From assembly GCA_016191555.1 (NCBI GenBank), contig JACPVX010000041.1:186001-250000 (forward strand): 64,000 nucleotides of DNA, read 5' to 3'. The translations under genes were made by a program, and so were the position numbers. This document shows, one piece after another, positions 50,183-59,494 of this stretch (its first letter is position 1; each line of letters starts with the position of its first letter). The notes below the pieces were generated by a model, which saw nothing but the letters and a program-made list of their open reading frames with translations, searched no databases and was not told the origin of the DNA. The stretch is from Bacteroidota bacterium. Its GTDB lineage: Bacteria > Bacteroidota > Bacteroidia > Cytophagales > Cyclobacteriaceae.

Positions 50183-51064
50183 TCATGCTTTGGGGTGTGC
50201 CTGCTCAAATACCTTCTTCAGCTTGTCCATGGTGTTATGCGTGTACACCTGTGTGGCGGCAAGGCTGCTATGACCCAGTAAATCTTTCACTGCGTTGATC
50301 TCCGCGCCTTTGTTGAGCAGGTGGGTCGCATACGTATGGCGTAGCACATGGGGGCTTTTTTTCTCCACACTGGTAAACAACTTCATGTATTTTTTTACAA
50401 TGCGATTTACCAACATCGGGTAAAGAGGCTCGCCTGTACTAGTAACGAGCAACAACCCATGATCTTGTTGGTTAATTTCCTTATTTCGAATGCGGAGATA
50501 GTTGGTGATGAGCGTTGCCAAATGTGCTGTGAACGGAATGACGCGCTCCTTATTTCTCTTTCCCAGTACCCGTAGTGTGCGGTCGTTTATGTGAACACGA
50601 TTCTCTTTGAGATTAATTAATTCTGACAAGCGCATGCCTGTGCCGTAAAACAACTCCAGAATCAATTGATCTCGTAGCCCTTCGTGATCGGATGAAAACA
50701 CAACATTATCCAGGAGTTTTACGGTATCACTTTCGTTGACAAAGTGCGGTAGCTTTTTAGGCGACTTCAGTACCTTTATCTTTTGCATCGGGTCTTTTTC
50801 GATCAAACCCTGCCGCATCAAAAATTTATAATAGGAGCGCAAGCAGGCGATCTTCCGGTTCACTGATGTAGCGCCCAACTTCTGCTCTACCAATTGCACA
50901 ATCCATGAGCGCACCAATCCATAATTGGCTTCTTGGGCTTTTGCGCCATCGTAATGCTCGCTTAAAAATTGTTCAAATTGAGTAAGATCGGTTTCGTATG
51001 AAATAACCGTTTTGGGGCTATACCTTTTCTCGAACTGGAGGTATTTTAAAAATGACTCTACCAT
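50183..51064 (-). CDS. Tyrosine recombinase, XerC/XerD type
   Basis: The ATG at 51064 gives MVESFLKYLQFEKRYSPKTV, the usual start of the SAM-like N-domain; a longer frame to 51136 crosses the rpsU terminator. The product is 293 aa. Catalytic residues: Arg in GTGMRLSELI, Lys in the LRVLGKRNKERVIPF region, His-x-x-Arg in PHVLRHTYATHLLNKG, His in LLGHSSLAATQ and Tyr in VYTHNTMDKL. It resolves chromosome dimers at dif sites. The gene lies between rpsU and hpf, an order I recall from other Bacteroidota. Confidence 0.93.
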   Translation of the reverse strand: MVESFLKYLQFEKRYSPKTVISYETDLTQFEQFLSEHYDGAKAQEANYGLVRSWIVQLVEQKLGATSVNRKIACLRSYYKFLMRQGLIEKDPMQKIKVLKSPKKLPHFVNESDTVKLLDNVVFSSDHEGLRDQLILELFYGTGMRLSELINLKENRVHINDRTLRVLGKRNKERVIPFTAHLATLITNYLRIRNKEINQQDHGLLLVTSTGEPLYPMLVNRIVKKYMKLFTSVEKKSPHVLRHTYATHLLNKGAEINAVKDLLGHSSLAATQVYTHNTMDKLKKVFEQAHPKA

Positions 51065-51110
51065 TAACACAAGCCCAAACAACCCGCTCTGTTGAGTCGA
51101 ATATAAAAAA

Positions 51111-51143
51111 AATCCCCCTGCCATCCACGATAGCAAGGGGATT
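51111..51143 (-). terminator. Rho-independent terminator after rpsU
   Basis: Stem AATCCCCTTGC / GCAGGGGGATT read on the minus strand, followed by a T-run (TTTTTTTA). It lies 24 bp past the rpsU stop and 47 bp before the xerD start. Confidence 0.85.
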
Positions 51144-51166
51144 GTTTACAAAATGTAGATTAAATG

Positions 51167-51361
51167 TTAGTAATTATCGTTCGCATACATCTTTTGGATG
51201 TATGAAGCATGGATAATTTCGCTTCTTCTTTTTACAGAAGGCTTAGTGAAAGATGTTCTGGCACGCAAAGCCTTCAAAACTCCCGTTTTTTCGAATTTCT
51301 TCTTGAAACGCTTCAAAGCCTTATCGATTGATTCGTTTTCTTTTATGTTGATAATCAGCAT
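51167..51361 (-). CDS. rpsU: 30S ribosomal protein S21
   Basis: The protein is 64 aa. NIKENESIDKALKRFKKKFE and the basic FTKPSVKRRSEI match S21. It binds the small subunit near the anti-Shine-Dalgarno region. It has its own promoter (51382-51413) and terminator (51111-51143). Confidence 0.96.
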   Translation of the reverse strand: MLIINIKENESIDKALKRFKKKFEKTGVLKALRARTSFTKPSVKRRSEIIHASYIQKMYANDNY

Positions 51362-51381
51362 CTCTGTTTTTGTTTGGGCTG

Positions 51382-51413
51382 CAAATATAGCCTAACCGGC
51401 TTTAAATTCGCAA
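51382..51413 (-). promoter_or_regulatory. Bacteroidota-type promoter for rpsU
   Basis: On the minus strand TTG (51413-51411), a 21-bp spacer and TATATTTG (51389-51382) fit the consensus. The -7 element lies 21 bp before the ATG. Confidence 0.7.
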
Positions 51414-51416
51414 GCA

Positions 51417-52586
51417 TTATTTTAAAATAGATCGCGAAATCACCAATTTTTGAATCTCTGAGGTTCCCTCGCCAATGGTACAAAGCTTGGCATCGCGGTA
51501 ATACTTCTCGGCGGGAAAGTCTTTGGTATAGCCATAGCCGCCAAAAATCTGCACCCCTTCATTGGCAACCTCCACCGCAATCTCTGAAGCGTACAATTTG
51601 GCCATGGCTGATTCCTTATTCACGCTTTTGCCCCTGTTTTTTAAATCGGCTGCGCGATAGGTCAGTAATTTCGCGGCTTCCACTTTTGTGGCCATATCGG
51701 CCAATTTGAATGAAATTCCCTGAAAATTGGCAATCGGTTGGTTGAACTGGTGACGTTCTTTCGAGTATTTCAGTGCCGCTTCGTAGGCACCTTCGGCTAT
51801 CCCCAAGCTAAGGGCAGCAATAGAAATTCGCCCGCCATCCAACACTTTCAACGACTGTACAAAGCCTTCTCCTTCTTTCCCAATTATCTGACTCTTGTGA
51901 ATGCGGCAGTCCGAAAAGATCATTTCAGCCGTTTCGGAGGCTCTCATGCCCAATTTATTTTCTTTCTTCCCCGCGCTAAATCCGGGAGTTCCTCTTTCCA
52001 CAATAAAAGCCGTCATACCGTGCGAGTCGCCAACCGAACCAGTGCGAGCAATCACCACTGCCACATCACCCGATTTTCCATGGGTAATGAAGTTTTTAGC
52101 TCCATTCAGCACATAATAATCGCCATCTTTTACTGCCACGGTACGCATATTACCGGCATCTGAACCCGTATTGGGTTCGGTAAGGCCCCAGGCACCCAAC
52201 CATTCGCAGGTTGCTAACTTGGGTAAGTATTTACGCTTTTGCTCTTCGGAGGCAAATTGAAGAATGTGACCCGTGCATAATGAATTATGAGCCGCCATGG
52301 ATAAACCTATCGAACCATCAATTTTCGATAATTCAACAATGGCTGTCACATATTCGTGATAGCCAAAACCAGAGCCACCATATTCTGAGGGTACGAGGAC
52401 ACCCATTAAACCAAGCTCTCCCAACTTTTTAAATAAATCCAAGGGAAAATGTTGGGTTTCATCCCAATCCATTCGATTGGGCACCATCTCACGCTTGCCA
52501 AAATCACGAATCATATCGGCAATCATCTTTTGATTTTCCGATTCCGTAAAGTCGATACCCGCTTTCGGCTCTGTCATTACTTCCAT
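51417..52586 (-). CDS. Acyl-CoA dehydrogenase
   Basis: The protein is 389 aa. FAD and substrate motifs are [43 protein letters not shown] and [20 protein letters not shown]. The catalytic Glu lies in [13 protein letters not shown] near the C-terminus. The pattern fits the short/branched-chain acyl-CoA dehydrogenase group. It introduces the first double bond in beta-oxidation of short or branched acyl-CoAs, passing electrons to ETF. It is monocistronic with its own promoter and divergent from the UDP-glucose dehydrogenase gene. Confidence 0.95.
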   Translation of the reverse strand: MEVMTEPKAGIDFTESENQKMIADMIRDFGKREMVPNRMDWDETQHFPLDLFKKLGELGLMGVLVPSEYGGSGFGYHEYVTAIVELSKIDGSIGLSMAAHNSLCTGHILQFASEEQKRKYLPKLATCEWLGAWGLTEPNTGSDAGNMRTVAVKDGDYYVLNGAKNFITHGKSGDVAVVIARTGSVGDSHGMTAFIVERGTPGFSAGKKENKLGMRASETAEMIFSDCRIHKSQIIGKEGEGFVQSLKVLDGGRISIAALSLGIAEGAYEAALKYSKERHQFNQPIANFQGISFKLADMATKVEAAKLLTYRAADLKNRGKSVNKESAMAKLYASEIAVEVANEGVQIFGGYGYTKDFPAEKYYRDAKLCTIGEGTSEIQKLVISRSILK

Positions 52587-52613
52587 CTTGTTTTGAATTT
52601 AAAATTAGAACGA

Positions 52614-52643
52614 CAAAATTAATCTTAGTTCCAGAATATCCAA
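52614..52643 (-). promoter_or_regulatory. Bacteroidota-type promoter for acyl-CoA dehydrogenase
   Basis: On the minus strand TTG (52643-52641), a 19-bp spacer and TAATTTTG (52621-52614) match the consensus. The -7 element is 28 bp before the start codon. Confidence 0.65.
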
Positions 52644-52703
52644 ACGAGTGTTAGTTTGTTTTACAAAACGGTTATTTTAGGCTTCCATTAGCGCCAGAAA
52701 GCC

Positions 52704-52711
52704 TATTTTTG
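52704..52711 (+). promoter_or_regulatory. Candidate -7 element for the UDP-sugar operon
   Basis: TATTTTTG fits TAnnTTTG, 32 bp before the ATG at 52743. A -33 TTG at standard distance is missing. Confidence 0.4.
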
Positions 52712-52742
52712 CAGCCACTTCATTTTTCAAAAGGTTCTCTCA

Positions 52743-54059
52743 ATGAAAATAGCTGTTATTGGAACGGGGTATGTTGGTTTGGTTACGGGTACTTGTTTTG
52801 CCGAAACGGGCAACACCGTTACCTGCGTGGATATCGATCAATCGAAAGTTGAAAAGCTAAAGAACGGCCAAGTGACCATCTATGAGCCTGGTCTGGAGGT
52901 GATTTTTGAAAGAAATATCAAGCAAAGCAGATTGTTTTTCACGACTCAATTAGCCGAAGGAATTAAAGATGCCAAGATTATCTTTTTAGCGCTACCCACT
53001 CCGCCCGGAGAAGACGGGTCTGCCGATTTGAAATATATTTTAGGTGTTGCTGATCAGTTAGGTGGTCTCTTAAAAGACTATACGGTAATTGTCGACAAGA
53101 GCACTGTGCCGGTAGGAACGGCTGAAAAAGTAAGAGCCAGAATCGCTAAGAATAGCAAGGTTGGTTTTGATGTAGTTTCCAATCCGGAATTTTTACGCGA
53201 AGGAGTAGCTGTTGAAGATTTTATGAAGCCGGAGCGTGTAGTTATCGGAACAACTTCCGCTGCCGCTCGAAAAGTGATGGAAACATTGTACGCGCCTTTT
53301 GTGCGTCAGGGCAATCCATTGGTTTTTATGGATGAGAAATCAGCCGAGCTGACGAAGTATGCCGCCAACTCATTTTTAGCTGCTAAGATTTCGTTTATGA
53401 ATGAAATTGCCAACTTATGCGAATTAGTTGGTGCCGATGTAGACTCCGTGCGCAAAGGTATTGGTACCGACAGCCGTATTGGAAAACGGTTTTTGTTTCC
53501 AGGTATAGGCTATGGCGGAAGTTGTTTCCCGAAAGATGTGCAGGCGCTAGAAAAATCATCGGCTGATGTGAACTACGACTTCAAGATTTTGAAGGCGGTG
53601 ATGGACGTAAACACCAAACAAAAAACAAAGCTCATTCCTTCCGTGTTGAATTATTTCAAAGGCGACTTGAAAGGAAAAGTAATTGCTATGTGGGGCTTGT
53701 CTTTTAAGCCACACACCGATGATATCCGCGAGGCTCCGGCATTGTATAACATCGAAGCATTGCTAGAGGCCGGAGCACAGATCAAAGCCCACGATCCCGA
53801 GTCGATGGCAAATGTGAAAACCCAGTTGGGCGACCGGATTAGTTATTGCAACAATCCTTACGAGGCAGCTGAAAATGCAGACGCCATTTTTATTGCAACC
53901 GAGTGGCCCGAATTCAGAACACCTGATTTTGATCGGTTGTCCACGATCGTGAAAAACAAAGTCATCTTTGACGGTCGGAATCTGTATGACCTTTCTTTGA
54001 TGAAAGAGTTGGGATATACTTATTTCAGTATTGGCCGCGAAGTCATTTATGGTTCATAG
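52743..54059 (+). CDS. ugd: UDP-glucose 6-dehydrogenase
   Basis: The protein is 438 aa. The N-terminal Rossmann motif is GTGYVGLVTGTCFAETGNTV. FLALPTPPGEDGSADL, NPEFLREGVAV and the active-site Cys near residue 260 in GIGYGGSCFPKDVQ complete the pattern. It oxidises UDP-glucose to UDP-glucuronate with two NAD. The next gene converts that product to UDP-xylose, so the two form a short pathway supplying sugar nucleotides for surface glycans. Confidence 0.96.
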   Translation: MKIAVIGTGYVGLVTGTCFAETGNTVTCVDIDQSKVEKLKNGQVTIYEPGLEVIFERNIKQSRLFFTTQLAEGIKDAKIIFLALPTPPGEDGSADLKYILGVADQLGGLLKDYTVIVDKSTVPVGTAEKVRARIAKNSKVGFDVVSNPEFLREGVAVEDFMKPERVVIGTTSAAARKVMETLYAPFVRQGNPLVFMDEKSAELTKYAANSFLAAKISFMNEIANLCELVGADVDSVRKGIGTDSRIGKRFLFPGIGYGGSCFPKDVQALEKSSADVNYDFKILKAVMDVNTKQKTKLIPSVLNYFKGDLKGKVIAMWGLSFKPHTDDIREAPALYNIEALLEAGAQIKAHDPESMANVKTQLGDRISYCNNPYEAAENADAIFIATEWPEFRTPDFDRLSTIVKNKVIFDGRNLYDLSLMKELGYTYFSIGREVIYGS

Positions 54060-54080
54060 TCTTATCTTATCATTATAAAT

Positions 54081-55067
54081 ATGAAGAAACGAGTTTTAAT
54101 TACCGGTGGTGCAGGCTTTCTTGGCTCCCATCTCTGTGATCGCTTTCTCAAAGAAGGCTATCAGGTCATCGCTATGGACAACCTGATCACAGGTGACTTG
54201 CGCAACATCGAACATTTGTTCAAACATCCTGATTTTGAATTTTATCATCACGATGTATCGAAGTTTGTACACGTGCCGGGCGAGTTGCACTACATTTTAC
54301 ATTTTGCCTCTCCTGCCAGCCCAATCGACTATCTTAAAATTCCGATTCAAACATTGAAGGTGGGATCGCTCGGAACTCACAATTTGTTGGGATTGGCCCG
54401 CGCCAAAAAAGCTCGGATTATCATCGCCTCTACTTCTGAAGTGTATGGCGATCCAACCGTGCATCCGCAAACAGAAGAATATTATGGCAACGTAAATACA
54501 GTAGGACCACGTGGTGTGTACGATGAAGCGAAGCGCTTTCAGGAAGCGATCACCATGGCGTATCATACTTTCCATGGATTGGAAACACGCATTGTTCGAA
54601 TCTTTAATACCTACGGCCCTCGCATGCGCCTAAATGACGGACGCGTGTTGCCTGCATTCATTGGTCAGGCTTTGCGCGGAGAAGATCTTACCGTTTTTGG
54701 TGACGGATCGCAAACCCGTTCGTTTTGCTATGTAGACGATCTGATCGAAGGCATTTACCGTTTGTTGCTTTCTGACTATGCGCAGCCGGTAAACATCGGC
54801 AACCCGCATGAAATTACCATTGGGGATTTTGCGGAAGAGATCATTAAACTTACGGGCACTACTCAAAAAGTAATTTATAATCCACTACCCAAAGATGATC
54901 CAAAGCAACGCCAGCCAGACATCACCAAGGCGAAACAGATTTTGGGCTGGGAGCCGAAGGTATCCAGAGCGGAGGGTTTGAAAATTACGTATGAATACTT
55001 CAAGTCGCTGCCAAAAGAAGTTTTGTATCAGCGCGATCACAAAAGCTTCGACAGCTACAATCGGTAA
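54081..55067 (+). CDS. UDP-glucuronate decarboxylase (UDP-xylose synthase)
   Basis: The protein is 328 aa. It is an extended SDR with [19 protein letters not shown] at the N-terminus and [20 protein letters not shown], which is diagnostic for the UXS group. The catalytic [11 protein letters not shown] and YxxxK (YDEAK near residue 145) are present. It decarboxylates UDP-glucuronate to UDP-xylose through a 4-keto intermediate. It follows the dehydrogenase gene by 21 bp and ends before a bidirectional terminator. Confidence 0.95.
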   Translation: MKKRVLITGGAGFLGSHLCDRFLKEGYQVIAMDNLITGDLRNIEHLFKHPDFEFYHHDVSKFVHVPGELHYILHFASPASPIDYLKIPIQTLKVGSLGTHNLLGLARAKKARIIIASTSEVYGDPTVHPQTEEYYGNVNTVGPRGVYDEAKRFQEAITMAYHTFHGLETRIVRIFNTYGPRMRLNDGRVLPAFIGQALRGEDLTVFGDGSQTRSFCYVDDLIEGIYRLLLSDYAQPVNIGNPHEITIGDFAEEIIKLTGTTQKVIYNPLPKDDPKQRQPDITKAKQILGWEPKVSRAEGLKITYEYFKSLPKEVLYQRDHKSFDSYNR

Positions 55068-55090
55068 GAACAAATCTTTTCGATAGAAAT

Positions 55091-55124
55091 AAAAAAGGCC
55101 CGGAAAATATTCCGAGCCTTTTTC
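55091..55124. terminator. Bidirectional rho-independent terminator
   Basis: AAAAAAGGC-CCGGAA / TTCCGAGCCTTTTT around AATA, 23 bp past the UDP-xylose synthase stop and 24 bp past the stop of the convergent peptidase gene. Confidence 0.85.
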
Positions 55125-55147
55125 TTTTTTAGTGAAGTCTCTGTCGA

Positions 55148-55846
55148 TTAATCTCTATCCGATCCCAGATACATCATTACATAATAAGCCAGCGTAGTAA
55201 CGGCACCTATAGCGGCCACTACATACGTCATCGCAGCCCACTTCAATGCATCCTGCGACATGTCGTATTCTGCAGGAGTAACAATGTTTCTGGTTTTCAC
55301 CCAAGCCAATGCTCTGCGGCTAGCGTCAAATTCCACTGGCAATGTGATCAGTGAAAATAGCGCGAATACTGCGTAACAAACAATGATTATTAAGAGGGCT
55401 GTTTTCCAAGGCAAAATGCTGGACGCAAAAAATGCCCCGAACATCATCGCCATCATCATAAAGTTTAGCACGCTTGCGCTGATGGTTTGCACCGGCACCA
55501 TGGCCGACCTTAATTTAAGCATGCTGTAGGCAGTCGCATGTTGTACAGCGTGTCCACATTCATGCGAGGCTACCGCAGTAGCGGCTGCATTTCTTCCGTG
55601 GTAAACTTCCTGACTTAAATTCACTGTCTTGTCGGCAGGATTATAATGATCCGTCAATTGACCTTCTACGCAAATAACCTGCACATCGCGAATGCCATGA
55701 TCGGCCAACATTAAGCGAGCAATCTCCGCTCCGGTTAAATCTCTGGTTAGGTGTGTTTGAGAATACTCTTTGAATTTGCTCTTCAGGCGTGAACTAACCA
55801 TCCAGCCGATCAGCATAAAAAAACCACCAATCAATAATGCACCCAT
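55148..55846 (-). CDS. Membrane zinc metallopeptidase, YugP family
   Basis: The protein is 232 aa. One helix at the N-terminus (GALLIGGFFMLIGWMVSS), the zinc-binding HECGHAVQH in TAVASHECGHAVQHATAYS, and three further helices near 120-150 and 200-225 match the neutral zinc metallopeptidase family that includes YugP. LPVEFDASRRALAW is another family signature. Its natural substrate is unknown. It lies 9 bp after rfaE2 and ends the panC-panD-flippase-rfaE2 run. Confidence 0.9.
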   Translation of the reverse strand: MGALLIGGFFMLIGWMVSSRLKSKFKEYSQTHLTRDLTGAEIARLMLADHGIRDVQVICVEGQLTDHYNPADKTVNLSQEVYHGRNAAATAVASHECGHAVQHATAYSMLKLRSAMVPVQTISASVLNFMMMAMMFGAFFASSILPWKTALLIIIVCYAVFALFSLITLPVEFDASRRALAWVKTRNIVTPAEYDMSQDALKWAAMTYVVAAIGAVTTLAYYVMMYLGSDRD

Positions 55847-55855
55847 AGTTTTTAA

Positions 55856-56347
55856 TTAATTATTTATTGTCCGTTTAATTTTTTCTACAATTCGGGTGGT
55901 AGAGTAACCCGCGACAAAATCAATGGTCTCTACCTTCCCTCCGTTCTTTTTAACAACTTCTGCGCCAACGATGTTTTCTGCCAAATAGTCACTTCCTTTT
56001 ACTAAAACATCGGGAATTAGCTCAGAAATCAAATTTAAGGGGGTGTCTTCATTAAAAAAAACCACCAAATCCACGAATTGAAGTGCGGCTAACACCCTTG
56101 CTCTTGAATTTTGATCTTGCAGTGGGCGCTCCGGCCCCTTAAAGCGACTGACAGAGTCATCGGTGTTGAGGCCAATCACCAGCCGATTGCCGAGTGCTCT
56201 CGCCTTTTCCAGATAGTCTACATGACCTAAGTGCAGCAAATCAAAACAGCCGTTGGTAAAAACCACTTTTTCATGATTAGCCTTCCAGCCGTTGATCACC
56301 TCTTTGGCCTCTGTTACGCTTTTTATTTTGTGCTCGGTTTTTTCCAT
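55856..56347 (-). CDS. rfaE2: D-glycero-beta-D-manno-heptose 1-phosphate adenylyltransferase
   Basis: From the ATG at 56347 the protein is 163 aa; a TTG at 56359 gives four more residues. The nucleotidyltransferase motif is FTNGCFDLLHLGHVDYL, and LVKGSDYLAENIVGAEVV and GYSTTRIVEKIK complete the RfaE2/HldE C-domain pattern. It adds AMP to heptose 1-phosphate in ADP-heptose synthesis for the LPS core. The matching kinase domain is not in the window. It overlaps the upstream membrane-protein gene by 25 bp. Confidence 0.93.
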   Translation of the reverse strand: MEKTEHKIKSVTEAKEVINGWKANHEKVVFTNGCFDLLHLGHVDYLEKARALGNRLVIGLNTDDSVSRFKGPERPLQDQNSRARVLAALQFVDLVVFFNEDTPLNLISELIPDVLVKGSDYLAENIVGAEVVKKNGGKVETIDFVAGYSTTRIVEKIKRTINN

Positions 56348-57324
56348 TTCAAAATCCAATAACTAGCTACTAAAGATAATAATCCCATCACGATCATCAG
56401 CAGCGTTTGCCAACCGTGAAAAATAAATACAAATGCCACGGCATCGGGTTGAGGTAAGTTATACAACATCACTAAGCCCAGTGGCACGAGTGTGTGATAC
56501 GAGCCGGCACCACCCGGAAGTGGTGCGGCCATTGCGATAGAGCCCAGCGCAAATAAAGTCAACACAGCGCTAAAGCCCAGGTTTTCCGTTTCCGGAAATG
56601 CCTTGATCACGCAATAGCTCATCAAGAAATACATCAACCAGATTCCAATGGAGTACGTCAGGAATAGGCTTTTGTTTTCTAACTTAAAAACCGCCAACAA
56701 TCCCTCCTTAAACCCTCTTACGATCTTCAGCAGCTTTTCATTTTTTCTCAATAAATAAAGGGCCACCAAAAAACCTATTCCGGCTACAGCACCCAATATC
56801 ACCCAAAGGGGAATGGTGAAGCCTTCGCCCGAAGAAAAGTTGAGCGTATCGATAAACCCTTTTAGTTTTTTCCATTCAACTACAAATGAAAATCCAATCA
56901 ATATCAGCAGACAAACCACATCTACCATTCGCTCAACCACCACTGTCCCAAACGAAACTTCCACTGGAGTTTTTTCCAACTTATAGAGATTGTAACATCT
57001 GGATACTTCACCTCCACGGGGCACGCCTAAGTTCACCAAATAGCCAATCATTAAAGAAAGAAAACTATTGGTCAGCGTCACGCTATTTCCGGTAGGTGCA
57101 AGAAGCATTCGCCAACGCTTCGCACGCAACAAGTGACTGAGCACCGCAATCAGTGCCATCAGTCCCAGATAGACTTTATTCGATTTCTCCCAGGCTTTCC
57201 ACAAAAAATCGGTTTTGTTTTCGCCTTCGCCTACATGCAAACCACGTAGCGAAAGCCAAAGCAAAAGCACGGTGAGCAGAATCATACCCACGTATTGCAG
57301 AATGGATTTCAGTTGCTTGTTCAA
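56323..57324 (-). CDS. Lysylphosphatidylglycerol synthase-type transmembrane protein (UPF0104)
   Basis: The protein is 333 aa with about eight hydrophobic helices. Motifs of the LPG_synthase_TM family are [17 protein letters not shown] (N-x-x-x-P-x-x-x-G-E-x-x-R) and [19 protein letters not shown]. It starts with TTG at 57324, overlapping the panD stop (TTGA), so translation is coupled. The family includes the membrane half of MprF and glycan-lipid flippase-like proteins; without the synthase domain this one is a candidate transporter or flippase. Confidence 0.88.
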   Translation of the reverse strand: MNKQLKSILQYVGMILLTVLLLWLSLRGLHVGEGENKTDFLWKAWEKSNKVYLGLMALIAVLSHLLRAKRWRMLLAPTGNSVTLTNSFLSLMIGYLVNLGVPRGGEVSRCYNLYKLEKTPVEVSFGTVVVERMVDVVCLLILIGFSFVVEWKKLKGFIDTLNFSSGEGFTIPLWVILGAVAGIGFLVALYLLRKNEKLLKIVRGFKEGLLAVFKLENKSLFLTYSIGIWLMYFLMSYCVIKAFPETENLGFSAVLTLFALGSIAMAAPLPGGAGSYHTLVPLGLVMLYNLPQPDAVAFVFIFHGWQTLLMIVMGLLSLVASYWILKWKKPSTK

Positions 57325-57668
57325 GCCAGTCTGTTTTCAGGATTTGGAAAAACGAGAGAAGGTTTGAATGCTTTTGCTTCTTCGAGCTCCATCGAGGCGT
57401 ACGAGATAATAATAACAATATCGCCCACTTGCGCTTTGCGGGCGGCCGGGCCATTCAGGCAAATAGTACCGCTATTGCGAGCTCCGGTAATCACATACGT
57501 TTCGAGGCGCTCCCCATTATTGATGTTCACCACTTGCACTTTTTCGCCTTCTATCAACTGAGCTGCTTCCATCAATGCTTCGTCAATGGTAATGCTGCCC
57601 ACGTAATGCAATTCAGCTTGCGTAATCTTTACGCGATGAATCTTCGATTTTAAAACTTCTATTCTCAT
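57321..57668 (-). CDS. panD: Aspartate 1-decarboxylase
   Basis: The protein is 115 aa. It is a self-cleaving pyruvoyl enzyme: cleavage should occur between Gly24 and Ser25 in [22 protein letters not shown] and [20 protein letters not shown] are family-typical, with Thr57- and Tyr58-type residues present. It makes beta-alanine from aspartate for pantothenate. The start overlaps the panC stop by 4 bp (ATGA). Confidence 0.96.
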   Translation of the reverse strand: MRIEVLKSKIHRVKITQAELHYVGSITIDEALMEAAQLIEGEKVQVVNINNGERLETYVITGARNSGTICLNGPAARKAQVGDIVIIISYASMELEEAKAFKPSLVFPNPENRLA

Positions 57669-58504
57669 TCCACTATTAAGTTATCGATCAATCTCACTTC
57701 ACCTACATAGCCGGCAATCAGTAAAATCGTTTGGCTAGAAACGTTTTCCGCAGGTTTTAAGTTTACCGTGTCTACCCATTCAAAATACTCCAACCGAACA
57801 GCGGGAAATGATTCACACAGTTGTTTTACTTTTTCCCTTACGGGGATAATGGATTCTCCCTTGTTCAAAAGATCTTTTGCCAGAAGCAACGATCGGTAAA
57901 AAACGGTGGCATATCCTGTTTCTTCATGATTGAGCCGCTGGTTGCGCGATGACATGGCGAGTCCGCTTGCCTCACGCACAATGGGCACCGATTTCAACTC
58001 AATATCAAACATCAATTCGTTTACCAAATGGGTGATGACTTTATATTGTTGAAAGTCTTTTTGCCCGAAGTAGGCGCGTGTTGGCGCTACGATATTAAAA
58101 AGTTTAGAAACAACCAGAGCCACACCACTAAAATGGCCGGGACGAAATTCGCCCTCCAAAATTTTATCCAAATGACCCATATCAAAATGTAGTTGCGAGG
58201 GCGAAGCATACATTTCGGTGTTAGCCGGAGCAAAAATCACATCGCAACCTGCTTCTGTTAAAAGGGCCGTATCCGTGGCTAAGGTGCGAGGATATTTTTC
58301 CAGATCATTGGCGTTGTTAAACTGAGTTGGGTTGACGTAAATACTGCACACTGTAAGGTCATTTTCCTTACGGGAAGAACGGATGAGTTCCAGGTGACCA
58401 TGGTGTAAAGCCCCCATGGTGGGCACTAATCCAATGGAGCGCCCGAGTTTTTTTTGAGCAGTCAGAAAAGCCCTCAGTGGCTTAATTTCGTTGAAAATCT
58501 CCAT
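57665..58504 (-). CDS. panC: Pantothenate synthetase
   Basis: The protein is 279 aa. The HIGH-like motif is [15 protein letters not shown], the KMSKS-like region is [16 protein letters not shown], and [10 protein letters not shown] and [16 protein letters not shown] are conserved in PanC. It joins pantoate and beta-alanine with ATP. It is the first gene of the minus-strand run panC-panD-UPF0104-rfaE2-peptidase, divergent from the glycogen-synthase-like gene. Confidence 0.96.
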   Translation of the reverse strand: MEIFNEIKPLRAFLTAQKKLGRSIGLVPTMGALHHGHLELIRSSRKENDLTVCSIYVNPTQFNNANDLEKYPRTLATDTALLTEAGCDVIFAPANTEMYASPSQLHFDMGHLDKILEGEFRPGHFSGVALVVSKLFNIVAPTRAYFGQKDFQQYKVITHLVNELMFDIELKSVPIVREASGLAMSSRNQRLNHEETGYATVFYRSLLLAKDLLNKGESIIPVREKVKQLCESFPAVRLEYFEWVDTVNLKPAENVSSQTILLIAGYVGEVRLIDNLIVE

Positions 58505-58527
58505 TTTCAGGCTTTTTTAAGGGGTGG

Positions 58528-58535
58528 CAAAGATA
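58528..58535 (-). promoter_or_regulatory. Candidate -7 element for panC
   Basis: TATCTTTG on the minus strand fits TAnnTTTG, 24 bp before the panC ATG. No good TTG is seen at -33. Confidence 0.4.
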
Positions 58536-58556
58536 GGTCTTATAAGTTAAGAATAG

Positions 58557-58587
58557 TTGAATAAGGGGTGAATTTTGCGTACTTTTG
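58557..58587 (+). promoter_or_regulatory. Bacteroidota-type promoter for the glycogen-synthase-like gene
   Basis: TTG (58557-58559), a 20-bp spacer and TACTTTTG (58580-58587) match the consensus. The -7 element lies 37 bp before the ATG at 58625. Confidence 0.7.
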
Positions 58588-58624
58588 CGGCTCGGTATTC
58601 TATCTTTTCTAAAAATCCATTAAT

Positions 58625-59428
58625 ATGTCCAAGATCCGCATCCTCTATGTAGCCAGTGAGATCAACCCTTTTTTACAAACCACCGAGGTATCGGATTTTG
58701 TAAGAAAGTTGCCGCAAGCCATGCAGGAAAAAGGTATGGAGATTCGGATTTTGGTACCTCGCTTTGGTTTGATCAACGAACGCAAAAACAGACTTCATGA
58801 AGTCGTGCGTTTGTCGGGTATCAACATTGCCGTGGGCGATGAGGAAAAGCCATTGATCATTAAAGTAGCTTCTATTCCCAATGCGAAGTTGCAAGTATAT
58901 TTTATTGACAACGAAGATTATTTTCATCGGAAGTCGGTATTTCACGATAAGGAAAATAAATTCTTTGAAGACAATGACGAGCGCGCCATCTTCTTTTGCA
59001 AAGGCGTGATTGAAACGGTTCGCAAATTAGGCTGGTCGCCTGATATCGTTCATTGCAATGACTGGATTACCAGCTTCATTCCATTATACTTGAAAACCAC
59101 ATACAAGAAAGATCCTCTCTTCAAGAATACCAAGACGGTATTCACCATCTACAACAATGCCTTCACGCACAAATTCAAAGGTGATTTGATGGGCAAAGTG
59201 AGAATGATTGATATTGAAGATAACATGTTGGGCCATTTGAAAACAGCCGACTACGAAGGCTTTATCAAATTAGGAGCTGAGTTTGCCGATGTGGTAAACA
59301 TTGCAGGCGACAACAAGAAATTGGAAGGTCTTGTAAAAAAATTAGAAAAAAAGAAAATCGAGACCTATACGAAAGACGATGATCACTCTGAGACGTTCTT
59401 CAATTTGTATACCGAATTGGTTGGATAA
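58625..59428 (+). CDS. Glycogen/starch synthase N-terminal-domain protein (half length)
   Basis: The protein is 267 aa. It matches only the GT5 N-terminal catalytic domain: IRILYVASEINPFLQTTEVS in place of the usual K-x-G-G-L loop, LVPRFGLINERKNRLHE, DNEDYFHRKSVF and PDIVHCNDWITSFIPLYL. The C-terminal nucleotide-binding half of glycogen synthase is missing and the stop is followed directly by the glmS spacer, so this is not a visible frameshift. The ADP-glucose-binding KxGGL motif is altered (LQTTEVSD). Glycogen synthase activity is therefore doubtful. Similar half-length proteins occur in other Bacteroidota. Confidence 0.85.
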   Translation: MSKIRILYVASEINPFLQTTEVSDFVRKLPQAMQEKGMEIRILVPRFGLINERKNRLHEVVRLSGINIAVGDEEKPLIIKVASIPNAKLQVYFIDNEDYFHRKSVFHDKENKFFEDNDERAIFFCKGVIETVRKLGWSPDIVHCNDWITSFIPLYLKTTYKKDPLFKNTKTVFTIYNNAFTHKFKGDLMGKVRMIDIEDNMLGHLKTADYEGFIKLGAEFADVVNIAGDNKKLEGLVKKLEKKKIETYTKDDDHSETFFNLYTELVG

Positions 59429-59494
59429 TCCCCAACTAGTTTGCCCTTTGTGGCGATTTTTTAACACCCCTGATAAAATCTAAAATCATACACT

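Noticed and set aside
51065-51136. N-terminal extension of the tyrosine recombinase
   Set aside because: It overlaps the rpsU terminator, and the family start is at the ATG at 51064.
58625-59428. Frameshift as the cause of the short glycogen synthase
   Set aside because: The sequence after the stop does not encode the second GT-B domain in any frame; only a 66-bp spacer and glmS follow.
59429-59494. glmS ribozyme or riboswitch upstream of glmS
   Set aside because: The leader is only 66 bp and shows no paired structure of the required size.
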